Below, piece after piece: positions 41,948 to 50,331 of a stretch of DNA of 51,380 bases. Numbering within the stretch: the stretch's first letter is position 1; the number at the start of each line of letters is the position of its first letter. The stretch comes from Bacteroidales bacterium. GTDB taxonomy: Bacteria; Bacteroidota; Bacteroidia; Bacteroidales; F082. The stretch covers positions 1 to 51,380 of the forward strand of contig JAGCPJ010000070.1 in assembly GCA_017965765.1 (NCBI GenBank), written 5' to 3'. A model generated the notes under the pieces. It was not told the DNA's origin and searched no databases. It saw only the letters and a program-made list of their open reading frames with translations. A program made the translations under genes and the position numbers.

Positions 41948-42457
41948 ATGCCAAGAAATGAACAAGAACTGAAAGGCGTCACCCTTCTAGGGAACCAGGA
42001 TACGCACTATAGCTACGACTACACCCCGGAAGTGCTGGAGACCTTTGACAACAAGCATCCGGAGAACGAATACCTGGTGACACTGGACTGCCCTGAATTC
42101 ACCTCACTATGCCCCAAGACGGGCCAACCTGACTTCGGACGTCTGATCATCAACTATATCCCACGCATCAAGATGGTGGAGAGCAAAAGCCTGAAGCTGT
42201 ACCTATTCAGCTTTCGTAACCATGGCGACTTCCATGAAGATTGTGTGAATATCATCATGAAGGACTTGGTCAAGTTGATGGATCCCAAGTATTTGGAGGT
42301 GATCGGCCTGTTCAACCCCAGGGGCGGCATCTCCATCAAGCCTTTCGCCAATTACGGTGACCCGGAGCATCAAGATATGGTCAAGCAACGCCTACTCCGT
42401 CATTGCGAGGAGCGAGTGAACGGTAGCTGTCATTGCGAGGAGCGGAGCTTTGCGTAG
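41948..42457 (+). CDS. queF: preQ0 reductase QueF with a repeat-encoded tail
   Basis: A 169-residue NADPH-dependent 7-cyano-7-deazaguanine reductase that makes preQ1 for queuosine. The QueF signature is visible: [12 protein letters not shown] with the nucleophile Cys55 and Asp62, and [20 protein letters not shown]. It is the short, unimodular type. The last 19 residues ([19 protein letters not shown]) and the TAG stop come from an inserted palindromic repeat that starts at 42399; the enzyme should normally end just before. This shows the repeat arrived within the gene's 3' end. It starts the preQ1 gene run with queC, queD and queE. Confidence 0.95.
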   Translation: MPRNEQELKGVTLLGNQDTHYSYDYTPEVLETFDNKHPENEYLVTLDCPEFTSLCPKTGQPDFGRLIINYIPRIKMVESKSLKLYLFSFRNHGDFHEDCVNIIMKDLVKLMDPKYLEVIGLFNPRGGISIKPFANYGDPEHQDMVKQRLLRHCEERVNGSCHCEERSFA

Positions 42458-42520
42458 CGACGTGGCAATCCACTGTTGACGATGGTGGATTGCCACGCTC
42501 GTGCCTCGCTCGCAATGACA
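42399..42520. repeat. Palindromic MITE-like element overlapping the queF 3' end
   Basis: GTCATTGCGAGGAGCGAG, a second AGCTGTCATTGCGAGGAGCG unit, GACGTGGCAATCCAC, then the inverted half GTGGATTGCCACGCTCG and CTCGCAATGACA ending at 42520. It supplies the last queF codons and fills the 102-base spacer to queC. Confidence 0.9.
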
Positions 42521-42559
42521 TGATCGACGACTGATCAACTTAATAACTGAAAAATTGAA

Positions 42560-43228
42560 ATGAAAGACGCAGTAATCATTATTTCAGGTGGCATGGACTC
42601 CACCACGATGCTTTACGAATACAAGGACGAGATCGCCCTAGCCATCACCTTCGACTATGGCTCCACCCAGAATGGACGTGAACGCATCTGTGCCGTCACG
42701 CATTGCCAACGCCTGGGGATCAAACATATCGTTATCCCGTTGGACTTCATGCATCGCTACTTCAAGAGCGCCCTGCTGATGACTGCTGCTGATATCCCGG
42801 ATGGCAATTACGATGATGAGAACATGAAATCCACCGTGGTACCTTTCCGTAATGGCATCATGTTGGCCATCGCGTGCGGTGTGGCGGAGAGCAACGGCTT
42901 GAAACGGGTGATGATCGCCAACCATGCCGGCGACCATTCCATCTATCCCGACTGCCGCCCAGGCTTTGTCGATGCCATGTCAAAGGCCATGTCAGCGGGG
43001 ACGTATGACAACATCGAGGTGTTTGCTCCCTATACCTTCTTGGACAAAGCGGAAATAGCGAGACACGGCAAGGCCCTGGGCCTGGATTACAGCGAGACCT
43101 ACTCTTGTTACAAGGGTGGAGAGAAACATTGTGGGAAGTGCGGAACCTGTCGCGAACGCATCAAAGCGCTCCACGATGCCGGCATCGTCGATACCACAGA
43201 ATACGAAATTCTGACTTCTGACTTCTAA
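42560..43228 (+). CDS. queC: 7-cyano-7-deazaguanine synthase
   Basis: A 222-residue ATP-dependent enzyme that converts 7-carboxy-7-deazaguanine and ammonia to preQ0. The PP-loop SGGMDSTTM at the N terminus and the zinc-binding cysteines in CYKGGEKHCGKCGTCRERI near the C terminus are diagnostic. FRNGIMLAIACGVAESNG and HAGDHSIYPDCRPGF also fit. The final residues EILTSDF and the TAA stop lie in a CTGACTT heptad array, so the natural end was probably slightly different. It is followed 18 bases later by queD. Confidence 0.96.
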   Translation: MKDAVIIISGGMDSTTMLYEYKDEIALAITFDYGSTQNGRERICAVTHCQRLGIKHIVIPLDFMHRYFKSALLMTAADIPDGNYDDENMKSTVVPFRNGIMLAIACGVAESNGLKRVMIANHAGDHSIYPDCRPGFVDAMSKAMSAGTYDNIEVFAPYTFLDKAEIARHGKALGLDYSETYSCYKGGEKHCGKCGTCRERIKALHDAGIVDTTEYEILTSDF

Positions 43229-43240
43229 CTTCTGACTTCT
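43209..43240 (-). repeat. Heptanucleotide array, unit GAAGTCA (minus strand)
   Basis: The plus strand reads CTGACTT, CTGACTT, CTAACTT, CTGACTT, CT. It contains the stop codon of queC. The pyrimidine strand is the mRNA strand here, unlike most stop-adjacent arrays. Confidence 0.85.
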
Positions 43241-43246
43241 ATAAAT

Positions 43247-43600
43247 ATGTATTACGTAAGAAAAACTTTGGAGATTTCTTCTTGCCACCAGCTTTATCTG
43301 GACTATGAGAGCAAGTGTGAGAACCTGCATGGACATAATTGGAAAATCAATGTATATTGCCGCTCGGAAAAACTCGACAGCAACGGCATGGTGTGCGATT
43401 TTACGGAAATCAAACGTTTGATCCACGGGAAGATCGATCACACCAACCTGAACGAGGTACTCGATTTCAATCCTACGGCTGAGAATGTCGCCAAGTGGAT
43501 TGTCGATACAGTGCCGAATTGCTATCGTGCCGATGTATGGGAGTCGCGTGACAATAAGGCTTCCTATATCAAGGATGACGCTCCGCAAAACTTCGACTGA
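43247..43600 (+). CDS. queD: 6-carboxytetrahydropterin synthase
   Basis: A 117-residue PTPS-fold enzyme that makes 6-carboxy-tetrahydropterin from dihydroneopterin triphosphate, the first dedicated step to preQ0. Zinc-binding and catalytic residues are visible in SSCHQLYL and KCENLHGHNWKI (catalytic Cys and the HGH zinc pair), then MVCDFTEIK, DHTNLNE and NPTAENVAKW. It overlaps the queE start codon by one base, so the two are coupled. Confidence 0.96.
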   Translation: MYYVRKTLEISSCHQLYLDYESKCENLHGHNWKINVYCRSEKLDSNGMVCDFTEIKRLIHGKIDHTNLNEVLDFNPTAENVAKWIVDTVPNCYRADVWESRDNKASYIKDDAPQNFD

Positions 43601-44190
43601 TGTACAAAATCAACGAGATCTTCCATTCTCTTCAAGGCGAGGGCTTCCATACAGGCACGCCTTCGGTTTTTGTCCGGTTTAGCGGATGCAACTTACATTG
43701 CGTTTTCTGCGATACGGATCATCAAGAGGGGACCATGATGACCGTCGAGGAGATTGTGGATGCCATCAATCGATATCCCGACGCACCGATGGTAGTGTTG
43801 ACCGGTGGAGAACCATCGTTATTTGTTGACGACAGTTTTGTGGATTCCATAAAACAGCAAACCGGTAAGCGTATCGCCATGGAGACCAATGGTACCCATT
43901 CTTTGCCTAGTGGACTGGATTGGATCACCCTGTCGCCGAAATTTGGCTTCAAAGGCGCTGAAGCGGCAACCTGCATCGTCACTTGCTGTGATGAGTTGAA
44001 AGTGGTGTATTGTGGTCAGGATCTTTCGAAATACGACCACATTCAAGCACAGTATCGTTTTTTGCAGCCCTGCTATTGCGAGGATGCGGAACAATGCCAA
44101 TCAAACATTAAGGCTTGCGTGGATGCCGTGATGGCTCATCCTTGTTGGCGTTTATCGCTGCAGACGCACCGGATCCTAGGCATCCGGTGA
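43600..44190 (+). CDS. queE: 7-carboxy-7-deazaguanine synthase
   Basis: A 196-residue radical SAM enzyme. The cluster motif is CNLHCVFC in RFSGCNLHCVFCDTDHQEG, preceded by the substrate-binding SLQGEGFHTGTPSVF. VLTGGEP is the SAM-binding GGE motif. The length fits the compact QueE type. It ends the queF-C-D-E run, which covers all steps from dihydroneopterin triphosphate to preQ1. The GTP cyclohydrolase step and the tRNA transfer enzymes (tgt, queA, queG) are not in the window. The stop lies 5 bases from the convergent uvrA stop, with no terminator between. Confidence 0.95.
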   Translation: MYKINEIFHSLQGEGFHTGTPSVFVRFSGCNLHCVFCDTDHQEGTMMTVEEIVDAINRYPDAPMVVLTGGEPSLFVDDSFVDSIKQQTGKRIAMETNGTHSLPSGLDWITLSPKFGFKGAEAATCIVTCCDELKVVYCGQDLSKYDHIQAQYRFLQPCYCEDAEQCQSNIKACVDAVMAHPCWRLSLQTHRILGIR

Positions 44191-44195
44191 GCAAT

Positions 44196-47045
44196 TCACC
44201 TTTTTGTTTGCTGGAGTTCTTTCTTCAGGTAAGTCGCGGTGTAGCTTTCCTTGCACTTGGCCACTTCCTCAGGCGTGCCTTGGCAGAGGATGTAACCGCC
44301 GCGGTCGCCACCTTCGGGTCCCATGTCGATGATGTAATCTGCCAATTTGATGACATCCAAGTTGTGCTCGATGATGACGACGCTGTTTCCTTTGTCCACG
44401 AGTTTGTTCAACACGTTCATCAGCACCTTGATATCTTCAAAATGTAGGCCTGTGGTAGGCTCATCAAGGACGTATAAGGTCTTTCCGGTATCCCGTTTCG
44501 CCAATTCCGTGGCCAGTTTCACACGTTGCGCCTCGCCGCCCGAGATGGTGGTGGAAGCTTGGCCCAAGGTGAGGTAGCCCAATCCGACTTCTTTCAGCGT
44601 TCTGATTTTCTGTATGATACTTGGGATGTTTTCGAAGAACTCCACGGCTTCGTTGATGGTCATGTTCAGCACGTCGTTGATGCTCTTGCCTTTGTATCGC
44701 ACTTCCAAGGTCTCGCGGTTGTAGCGTTTGCCTTGGCATTCCTCACACATCACCGAGACATCCGGGAGGAAGTTCATTTCAATGAGCTTCACGCCAGCGC
44801 CTTTACAAGCCTCGCAGCGTCCACCTTTCACGTTGAAGGAAAACCGTCCGGCTTTATAGTTACGGATCTTCGACTCGGGTAGCTCGCCAAAGAGTTTCCG
44901 GATGTCGTCGAATACCTTGGTGTAAGTGGCGGGATTGCTGCGAGGGGTGCGCCCAATGGGGGCCTGGTCTATTTGGATGATCTTGTCAATGAACTCCATG
45001 CCTTCGATGCTGTCGTAGGGTAAAGGCTCCTTCACCGAGCGGTAGAACTTCTGGCTGAGGATGGGGGTGAGGGTCTCGTTGACCAGGGTGGACTTGCCCG
45101 AGCCGGAGACGCCAGTGATGCAGGTCATCACGCCAAGCGGCAACTTGAAGTCGATGTTCTTGAGGTTGTGGCCTGAGGCGCCGTGGATGGTGAGGTGTTG
45201 TCCTTCGAGTGGTTTGCGTCGGCTAGCCGGCAGGTCGATTTGCCGTTTCCCGTTCAGATAGTCGCATGTGATGGAATGCCCTTCGAGTGCTTCTTTGGGA
45301 GTGCCCGCAAAAACCACTTCGCCGCCATGTCGTCCAGCACCTGGACCGATGTCGATGAGATAGTCGGCGTTGAGCATGGTGTCCTTGTCGTGTTCCACGA
45401 CGATGACGGAGTTCCCGATGTCACGCAGCTCTTTGAGCGATTCGATGAGACGGTGGTTGTCCCGTTGGTGCAATCCGATACTGGGTTCGTCAAGGATATA
45501 GAGTACTCCGGTCAGTTGGGAGCCGATTTGCGTGGCCAACCTGATGCGTTGGGCTTCGCCTCCAGAGAGGGAGGCTGCCGGTCGGTTCAAGCTCAGATAG
45601 TCGATGCCAATGTCGAGCAGGAAATGAACTCGCTTGTCGATCTCGCGGAGTATCTCGCGCCCGATTTCTAGTTGGCGTTCGTTGAGTTTCGAGGGGAGGC
45701 TCTCAATCCAATGGCATAGTGTATAGGTGTCCATCTGTGCCACTTCGGCAATGTTCTTTCCGTCAATCAGGAAATATTGGGCTTCCTTCTTGAGTCGGGT
45801 GCCGTTGCAGACGGGGCAGGTGACGTGGTTCATGAAAGAGTTCGCCCATCGGGCAATGCTTGCGGAGGCTTCTTCGTTGTTTTGGCTTTCGATGAAGTTG
45901 ATGATGCCTTCGAAGTTGATCTTGTAGATGGCGTTGATGCCGATCAATTCGCGTTTGACTTCAAAGGTCTCATGGGTGCCGTAAAGGATCACGTCCAAAG
46001 CTTCGTCGGAGATGTCCTTCATGGGGGTGTCAAGGGTGAATCCATAACGTAATCCTATGGATTCCAGCTGATGGAAGATCCAACTGCCCGCCTTGTACTC
46101 GCCTGCAGGGGCTAACCCGCCTTTTTTGATGCTGAGATTGGGGTCGGGAATCAGTTTTTCCTTATCGACCACGGTGATCTCGCCCATGCCCATGCATTTC
46201 GGACAGGCTCCGTAGGGGGAGTTGAAGGAGAAGGTGTTGGGCTCAGGGTCTTCGTAGGACAACCCTGTGCTGGGACACATGAGCAGCCTACTAAAATATC
46301 GGAGTGAGGAGTCCTCACTAGAAAGAACCATCAACAGTCCCTTGCCATAGCGGAAAGCGGTTTGCACCGACTTGCCGATACGGCTTTTGCAGTCGTCTCT
46401 CACTTCGATACGGTCAACGACGATTTCAATGTCATGGGTCTTGTACCGGTCGAGCATCATGCCGAACTCGATTTCGCGCAGCTCTCCGTCCACACGAACC
46501 CTGGTGAAACCTGCTTGACGGATATGCTCGAAGAGTTCGCGGTAATGGCCCTTCCTACCTCTGACGCTGGGGGCAAGGATGCAGATTCTTTTCCCTTTGA
46601 AGTCATTGAGAATCAGGTCTGTAATCTGTTCCTCGGAGTAACGGACCATCTTTTCTCCGGTATTATAGGAGTAGGCTTCGCCAATGCGGGCATACAGCAA
46701 TCGGAGGAAGTCGTAGATCTCAGTGATGGTCCCCACGGTAGATCTGGGGTTTTTGTTTACGGATTTCTGCTCAATGGAGATGACAGGGCTCAAGCCGGTG
46801 ATCTTATCGACGTCTGGGCGTTCCATATTGCCGATGAACTGCCGGGCGTAGGCAGAGAAACTCTCCATATAGCGCCGTTGCCCTTCGGCATAGATGGTGT
46901 CGAAGGCCAAGGACGACTTACCGCTGCCACTGATGCCGGTGACGACCACCAAGGCATTACGTGGTATGGATAGGTCGATGTTTTTTAGGTTGTTCTCTCT
47001 TGCCCCTAAAATCTCTAAGGTCCTGTCTTCCGAGAACTCATTCAT
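44196..47045 (-). CDS. uvrA: Excinuclease ABC subunit A
   Basis: A 949-residue ATPase of nucleotide excision repair that detects bulky DNA damage and loads UvrB. The two ABC modules are complete: Walker A GISGSGKSSLAF near residue 35 and GVSGSGKSTLVN near 640, signature LSGGEAQRI and ISGGEAQRV, Walker B ILDEPSIGLHQ and VLDEPTTGLHF. Zinc-finger cysteines occur in CPVCNGTRL and in CEACKGAGV...CEECQGKRY. Its start codon lies directly after an AGGAGTT-type heptad array that separates it from the lytic transglycosylase gene, so it is probably transcribed with that gene. Confidence 0.98.
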   Translation of the reverse strand: MNEFSEDRTLEILGARENNLKNIDLSIPRNALVVVTGISGSGKSSLAFDTIYAEGQRRYMESFSAYARQFIGNMERPDVDKITGLSPVISIEQKSVNKNPRSTVGTITEIYDFLRLLYARIGEAYSYNTGEKMVRYSEEQITDLILNDFKGKRICILAPSVRGRKGHYRELFEHIRQAGFTRVRVDGELREIEFGMMLDRYKTHDIEIVVDRIEVRDDCKSRIGKSVQTAFRYGKGLLMVLSSEDSSLRYFSRLLMCPSTGLSYEDPEPNTFSFNSPYGACPKCMGMGEITVVDKEKLIPDPNLSIKKGGLAPAGEYKAGSWIFHQLESIGLRYGFTLDTPMKDISDEALDVILYGTHETFEVKRELIGINAIYKINFEGIINFIESQNNEEASASIARWANSFMNHVTCPVCNGTRLKKEAQYFLIDGKNIAEVAQMDTYTLCHWIESLPSKLNERQLEIGREILREIDKRVHFLLDIGIDYLSLNRPAASLSGGEAQRIRLATQIGSQLTGVLYILDEPSIGLHQRDNHRLIESLKELRDIGNSVIVVEHDKDTMLNADYLIDIGPGAGRHGGEVVFAGTPKEALEGHSITCDYLNGKRQIDLPASRRKPLEGQHLTIHGASGHNLKNIDFKLPLGVMTCITGVSGSGKSTLVNETLTPILSQKFYRSVKEPLPYDSIEGMEFIDKIIQIDQAPIGRTPRSNPATYTKVFDDIRKLFGELPESKIRNYKAGRFSFNVKGGRCEACKGAGVKLIEMNFLPDVSVMCEECQGKRYNRETLEVRYKGKSINDVLNMTINEAVEFFENIPSIIQKIRTLKEVGLGYLTLGQASTTISGGEAQRVKLATELAKRDTGKTLYVLDEPTTGLHFEDIKVLMNVLNKLVDKGNSVVIIEHNLDVIKLADYIIDMGPEGGDRGGYILCQGTPEEVAKCKESYTATYLKKELQQTKR

Positions 47046-47092
47046 ACTCCTAACTCCTAACTCCTAACTCCTCACTCTCCTCACTCTCTCGG
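47046..47092 (-). repeat. Heptanucleotide array, unit AGGAGTT (minus strand)
   Basis: The plus strand reads ACTCCTA repeated three times, then ACTCCTC and ACTCTCC. On the minus strand it begins in the last codons of the lytic transglycosylase gene, supplies its TGA, and ends at the uvrA ATG. The AGGAG units in the mRNA resemble a Shine-Dalgarno core just before uvrA. Confidence 0.85.
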
Positions 47093-48028
47093 CAGCTTAA
47101 TCACGTAACTGTTGCCTTCAGAGATGGTGAGCGAAGTTCCTCTTAGCCAAGGGTTATAATACTTGAGCATCTTGAGGTTGGTGCCTTTCTCGATGGCGAA
47201 GTCCACCAAGTCAGGGATGCTCTCAGTAACAGTAACGGTCTTGTATTCCAAGGGTTGGTACCAGCCTTCGTCGCTGATGTTGAACCCGTATTTCTGAGGG
47301 TTCTCAGTGATCAACTTCAGGGCGAGGATACGGTAAACATAGCGTTCTGTCTCGTTGGGAAGCAGCATGTCGTAATAGGAGTCCACCCTTTGTTCATTGA
47401 TGGTGCGGTTGATGCGTCCGTTGCCGCAGTTGAAGGCGGCGGCGGAGAGGGTCCAGCTGTTGAAACGGCGGTAGGAGTCTTTCAGGTATTGGCAGGCAGC
47501 CTTGGTCTCCAGCTCTTGATTGTAGCGCATGTCAACTTCCTTGTTGATTTCCAGATTGTACTCTTTTCCAGTGCCTTCCAGAAACTGCCAGAAGCCGACG
47601 GCTTTGGAAGGGGAGACGGCGTTGGTAAGGGAGCTTTCGATCATGGCCAGGTATTTGAAGTCCGATGGGAGGCCGTTCGCCTTCATGATGGGCTCGATGA
47701 CAGGAAACCAGCGTGAGGTCCTTTTCAACAGCAACAGGGTGCTCGCGTGAAGATAGGAATTTACCAGAAGCTCGCGTTCCAAGCTCTCCTTGACATAGAA
47801 ACGGTCCAACGGCACCGATTCACCGCAGAAATCCAAGGTTTCCGGGAATTCAATGTCGTGGACAAACTGGTCCATGTGATCGAAGGCGAGCACATCGGGC
47901 CTGAGAGACTGGTAATAGGAGTTGTCCTTGGAGTTGGTACTTTGAGCTATGGTGAAAGTGATGGCTGCAGTTGCACCTATTAATAATATAATGATGCCGC
48001 AAGCCAGAAGGATGTCTCTAGTCTTCAT
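47081..48028 (-). CDS. Lytic transglycosylase (MltD-like SLT) with C-terminal LysM
   Basis: A 315-residue exported or membrane-anchored enzyme. The N terminus from the ATG at 48028 has one hydrophobic helix (ILLACGIIILLIGATAAITF). The SLT domain covers about 110-250: LAMIESSL with the catalytic Glu, SKAVGFWQFLEGTGKEYNL, DMRYNQELETKAACQYLKD, SAAAFNCGNGRI. The C terminus is a LysM-like module (VTVTESIPDLVDFAIEKGTN). It cleaves peptidoglycan with 1,6-anhydro product formation. The Met at 48058 is rejected because it would place ten polar residues before the helix. It is likely co-transcribed with rfbC upstream. Confidence 0.9.
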   Translation of the reverse strand: MKTRDILLACGIIILLIGATAAITFTIAQSTNSKDNSYYQSLRPDVLAFDHMDQFVHDIEFPETLDFCGESVPLDRFYVKESLERELLVNSYLHASTLLLLKRTSRWFPVIEPIMKANGLPSDFKYLAMIESSLTNAVSPSKAVGFWQFLEGTGKEYNLEINKEVDMRYNQELETKAACQYLKDSYRRFNSWTLSAAAFNCGNGRINRTINEQRVDSYYDMLLPNETERYVYRILALKLITENPQKYGFNISDEGWYQPLEYKTVTVTESIPDLVDFAIEKGTNLKMLKYYNPWLRGTSLTISEGNSYVIKLPRE

Positions 48029-48073
48029 GTTAATGCTATTTCTTAGTCTTGGTTTCAACCGTTCAAGATGGTG

Positions 48074-48619
48074 TTATTGAAAAGGGGTGACGAATTCTTT
48101 GAATAGGGGAGAGATCTTGTCCTTTTCGGATAGGATGGGATCAACGATTCCCCATTGGATGTTGAGATCGGGATCGTTCCAACGAATGCTCCCTTCGGAG
48201 GCTTTGTTATAGACGTTGGTGCACTTATAGGTGAATACGGAGTGGTCTTCGAGACACAGGAAGCCATGGGCAAAACCTTCGGGGATCCAATACATGAGCT
48301 TATTGTCGCTGGTCAGCACGACAGACTCCCATTGTCCATAGGAGGGAGAGTCTTTCCTGAGATCGACGGCGACATCCATCACGGCGCCTTTCACCACGCG
48401 CACCAGCTTGCCTTGAGCGTAGGGGGGCTTCTGGAAATGCAAGCCGCGAAGCACACCTTTCATGGACTGGCTTTCATTGTCCTGCACAAAGGTCATGTCA
48501 AGTCCGTGTTCCATGAAACGCTGACGGTTATAACTCTCGAAGAAATAACCTCGGCCATCCTGAAACACGTCTGGCTTGATGATCAAAAGGTCTTTTATTT
48601 TGGTCTCTATAATCTCCAT
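48074..48619 (-). CDS. rfbC: dTDP-4-dehydrorhamnose 3,5-epimerase
   Basis: A 181-residue cupin-fold enzyme of dTDP-L-rhamnose synthesis. Landmarks are FQDGRGYFFESYN, the catalytic His in LRGLHFQKPPYAQGKLVRV, KGAVMDVAVDLRKDSPSYG, and YWIPEGFAHGFLCLEDHS. The ATG at 48619 gives the standard length. The in-frame extension to 48691 would translate the heptad array (ETENGKRKTENGKW) and overlap lpdA, so it is rejected. rfbA, rfbB and rfbD are not nearby, so this gene is separated from the rest of the pathway. Confidence 0.95.
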   Translation of the reverse strand: MEIIETKIKDLLIIKPDVFQDGRGYFFESYNRQRFMEHGLDMTFVQDNESQSMKGVLRGLHFQKPPYAQGKLVRVVKGAVMDVAVDLRKDSPSYGQWESVVLTSDNKLMYWIPEGFAHGFLCLEDHSVFTYKCTNVYNKASEGSIRWNDPDLNIQWGIVDPILSEKDKISPLFKEFVTPFQ

Positions 48620-48624
48620 GACCG

Positions 48625-48675
48625 TTCCCGTTCTCCATTTTCCATTTTCCGTTTTCCGTTTTCCGTTCTCCGTTT
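48625..48675 (-). repeat. Heptanucleotide array, unit AACGGAA (minus strand)
   Basis: About seven units between lpdA and rfbC (plus strand TTCCCGT, TCTCCAT, TTTCCAT, TTTCCGT, TTTCCGT, TTTCCGT, TCTCCGT). It begins at the lpdA stop codon and forms almost the whole spacer. Confidence 0.9.
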
Positions 48676-50067
48676 CTAGAGGTGCACGCATTCTCCGAAC
48701 GCTGCCGCAGCTGCTTCCATGAGGCCTTCCGACATGGTGGGGTGGGGGAATACAGCGTGGATGATGTCTTCGCCTTTGGCGCCGAGTTCACGGCAGAGTA
48801 CGGCGGCGGCGACCATCTCGGTGACGTTGTCGCCTACCATGTGGCAGCCCAGCCAGTCGCCCGTCTTGGCGTCGAACACCACCTTAATGAAGCCGTCTTT
48901 GTTGCCAGCGGCGGTAGCTTTGCCTGAGGCGGTGAAGGGGAACTTGCCGATCTTCACCTCATAGCCAGCGGCGATGGCCTTGGCTTCGCTCAGACCCACT
49001 GAGGCGATTTCGGGGGTGGTATAGGTGCAGCCGGGGATGTTGGCGTAGTTCAGCGGTTTCGGGTCGAGGCCGCAGAGCTTCTCCACGCAGATCGTGGCTT
49101 CGTGGTCGGCTTTGTGCGCCAAGGCGGGACCGTGGACGATGTCGCCGATGGCATAGATACCTGGCACGTTGGTGCGGTACCATTCGTCCACGTTGATCTT
49201 GCCGCGCTCGGTGGCGATGCCCAAGGTCTCCAGTCCGAGGTCGTCGATGTTGGTCTGCACACCGACAGCGGAGAGCACGATGTCGGCTTCCACGGTCTTG
49301 TCACCTTTCTTGGTGCTGATGGTGCACACGCATTTCTCACCGGTAGTATCGACATGGGTCACTGAGGCTTCGGTCATCACGGTCATCTTGAGTTTCTTGA
49401 AGGAACGCTCCACTTGCTTGGAGACTTCCTCGTCCTCGTTCGGGACCACATTGGGCAGGAATTCCACGAGGGTGACTTTCACTCCCATGCTGGTGAAGAA
49501 GAAGGCAAACTCCGAGCCGATGGCGCCAGAGCCGACGACCACCATGCTTTCGGGCAGTTTGTCTAGGACTAAGGCTTGGCGGTAGCCGATGATCTTTTTG
49601 CCGTCGATAGGCAGTGCGGGCAGTTCGCGCACGCGAGATCCGGTGGCCAGGATGATGTGGTCGGCTTCGTACAGGGTGACATTGCCGTCTGCATCGGTGA
49701 CGGAGACTTGTTTGTCAGCGGTAAGGCGACCGTAGCCAGCGAGGACTTCCACGTTGTTTTTCTTGAGGAGGAACTGAACGCCCTTGCTCATCGTCTCGGC
49801 TACGCCACGGCTACGGGCTACGACGGCTTCCATGTCGGGTTTGGCTTCGCCTTCCACTTTGATGCCGTAGTTCTCAGCATGTTTGATGTAGTTGTAAACC
49901 TGGGCGCTTTTCAGCAACGCTTTGTTGGGGATGCATCCCCAGTTGAGGCAAATGCCGCCGAGTTCTGCTTTTTCGACCACGGCCACTTGTTTACCCAATT
50001 GTGATGCTCTGATGGCAGCCACATAGCCTCCAGGGCCGCTGCCAATAACGATGACGTCGAATTTCAT
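48676..50067 (-). CDS. lpdA: Dihydrolipoyl dehydrogenase
   Basis: A 463-residue flavoprotein, the E3 subunit of 2-oxoacid dehydrogenase or glycine cleavage complexes. It reoxidises dihydrolipoamide with NAD+. The N-terminal FAD site GSGPGGYVAAIRASQLG, the redox-active disulfide GGICLNWGCIPNKALL, the NAD site VVGSGAIGSEFAFFF and the C-terminal His-Glu pair in HAVFPHPTMSEGLMEAA are all present. No E1 or E2 genes are adjacent. A 41-residue membrane peptide gene lies 26 bases upstream and shares the promoter. Confidence 0.97.
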   Translation of the reverse strand: MKFDVIVIGSGPGGYVAAIRASQLGKQVAVVEKAELGGICLNWGCIPNKALLKSAQVYNYIKHAENYGIKVEGEAKPDMEAVVARSRGVAETMSKGVQFLLKKNNVEVLAGYGRLTADKQVSVTDADGNVTLYEADHIILATGSRVRELPALPIDGKKIIGYRQALVLDKLPESMVVVGSGAIGSEFAFFFTSMGVKVTLVEFLPNVVPNEDEEVSKQVERSFKKLKMTVMTEASVTHVDTTGEKCVCTISTKKGDKTVEADIVLSAVGVQTNIDDLGLETLGIATERGKINVDEWYRTNVPGIYAIGDIVHGPALAHKADHEATICVEKLCGLDPKPLNYANIPGCTYTTPEIASVGLSEAKAIAAGYEVKIGKFPFTASGKATAAGNKDGFIKVVFDAKTGDWLGCHMVGDNVTEMVAAAVLCRELGAKGEDIIHAVFPHPTMSEGLMEAAAAAFGECVHL

Positions 50068-50081
50068 ATTTAAAGATTTAT

Positions 50082-50100
50082 GATTTCAAGATTTCAAGAT
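50082..50100. repeat. Octanucleotide repeat, AAGATTTC type
   Basis: GATTTCAAGATTTCAAGAT between lpdA and the 41-residue gene, whose TGA stop falls inside the repeat. It is the same motif as the long array at 25212. Confidence 0.75.
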
Positions 50101-50219
50101 TGATTTCTCCGTTTTTCGTTTTTTTCGCTGATCCGTTTGACAACAAAAGCCAAAAGCGCCCATAAGGCAAAGAAGGCGACCACGGCGAGGAACCAGACAA
50201 AAACCAATTTGACGACCAT
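50094..50219 (-). CDS. Small single-span membrane protein, 41 residues
   Basis: An ATG at 50219 opens a 41-codon frame ending at TGA 50094-50096. It encodes MVVKLVFVWFLAVVAFFALW, then ALLAFVVKR and a charged tail ISEKNEKRRNQS. That is one membrane helix of about 22 residues followed by a strongly basic cytoplasmic-type end. A TATTTTTG box lies 18 bases upstream (50237-50244, minus strand), in the right place for a 5' leader of about 10 bases. The gene is too short for routine gene finding. The next gene, lpdA, starts 26 bases later on the same strand. I know no family; a small regulatory or assembly peptide is possible. Confidence 0.65.
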   Translation of the reverse strand: MVVKLVFVWFLAVVAFFALWALLAFVVKRISEKNEKRRNQS

Positions 50220-50236
50220 AATTAATAATTAAGGTG

Positions 50237-50305
50237 CAAAAATAGTAAAAATCCGTCATTTTTTTGATGCTTTTATTGGAATCTTCTGAAAAATTCCTAA
50301 ATTTG
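50237..50305. promoter_or_regulatory. Divergent promoters for the lpdA unit and the 110-residue gene
   Basis: TATTTTTG on the minus strand at 50237-50244 and TAAATTTG on the plus strand at 50298-50305 both match TAnnTTTG. Confidence 0.6.
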
Positions 50306-50331
50306 TAGAGGTAAAACAAAAAAACGTTGCT

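Noticed and set aside
48620-48691. In-frame extension of RfbC by 24 residues
   Set aside because: The extension is a translation of a heptad array and overlaps the lpdA coding end. The family normally starts at the Met encoded at 48619.
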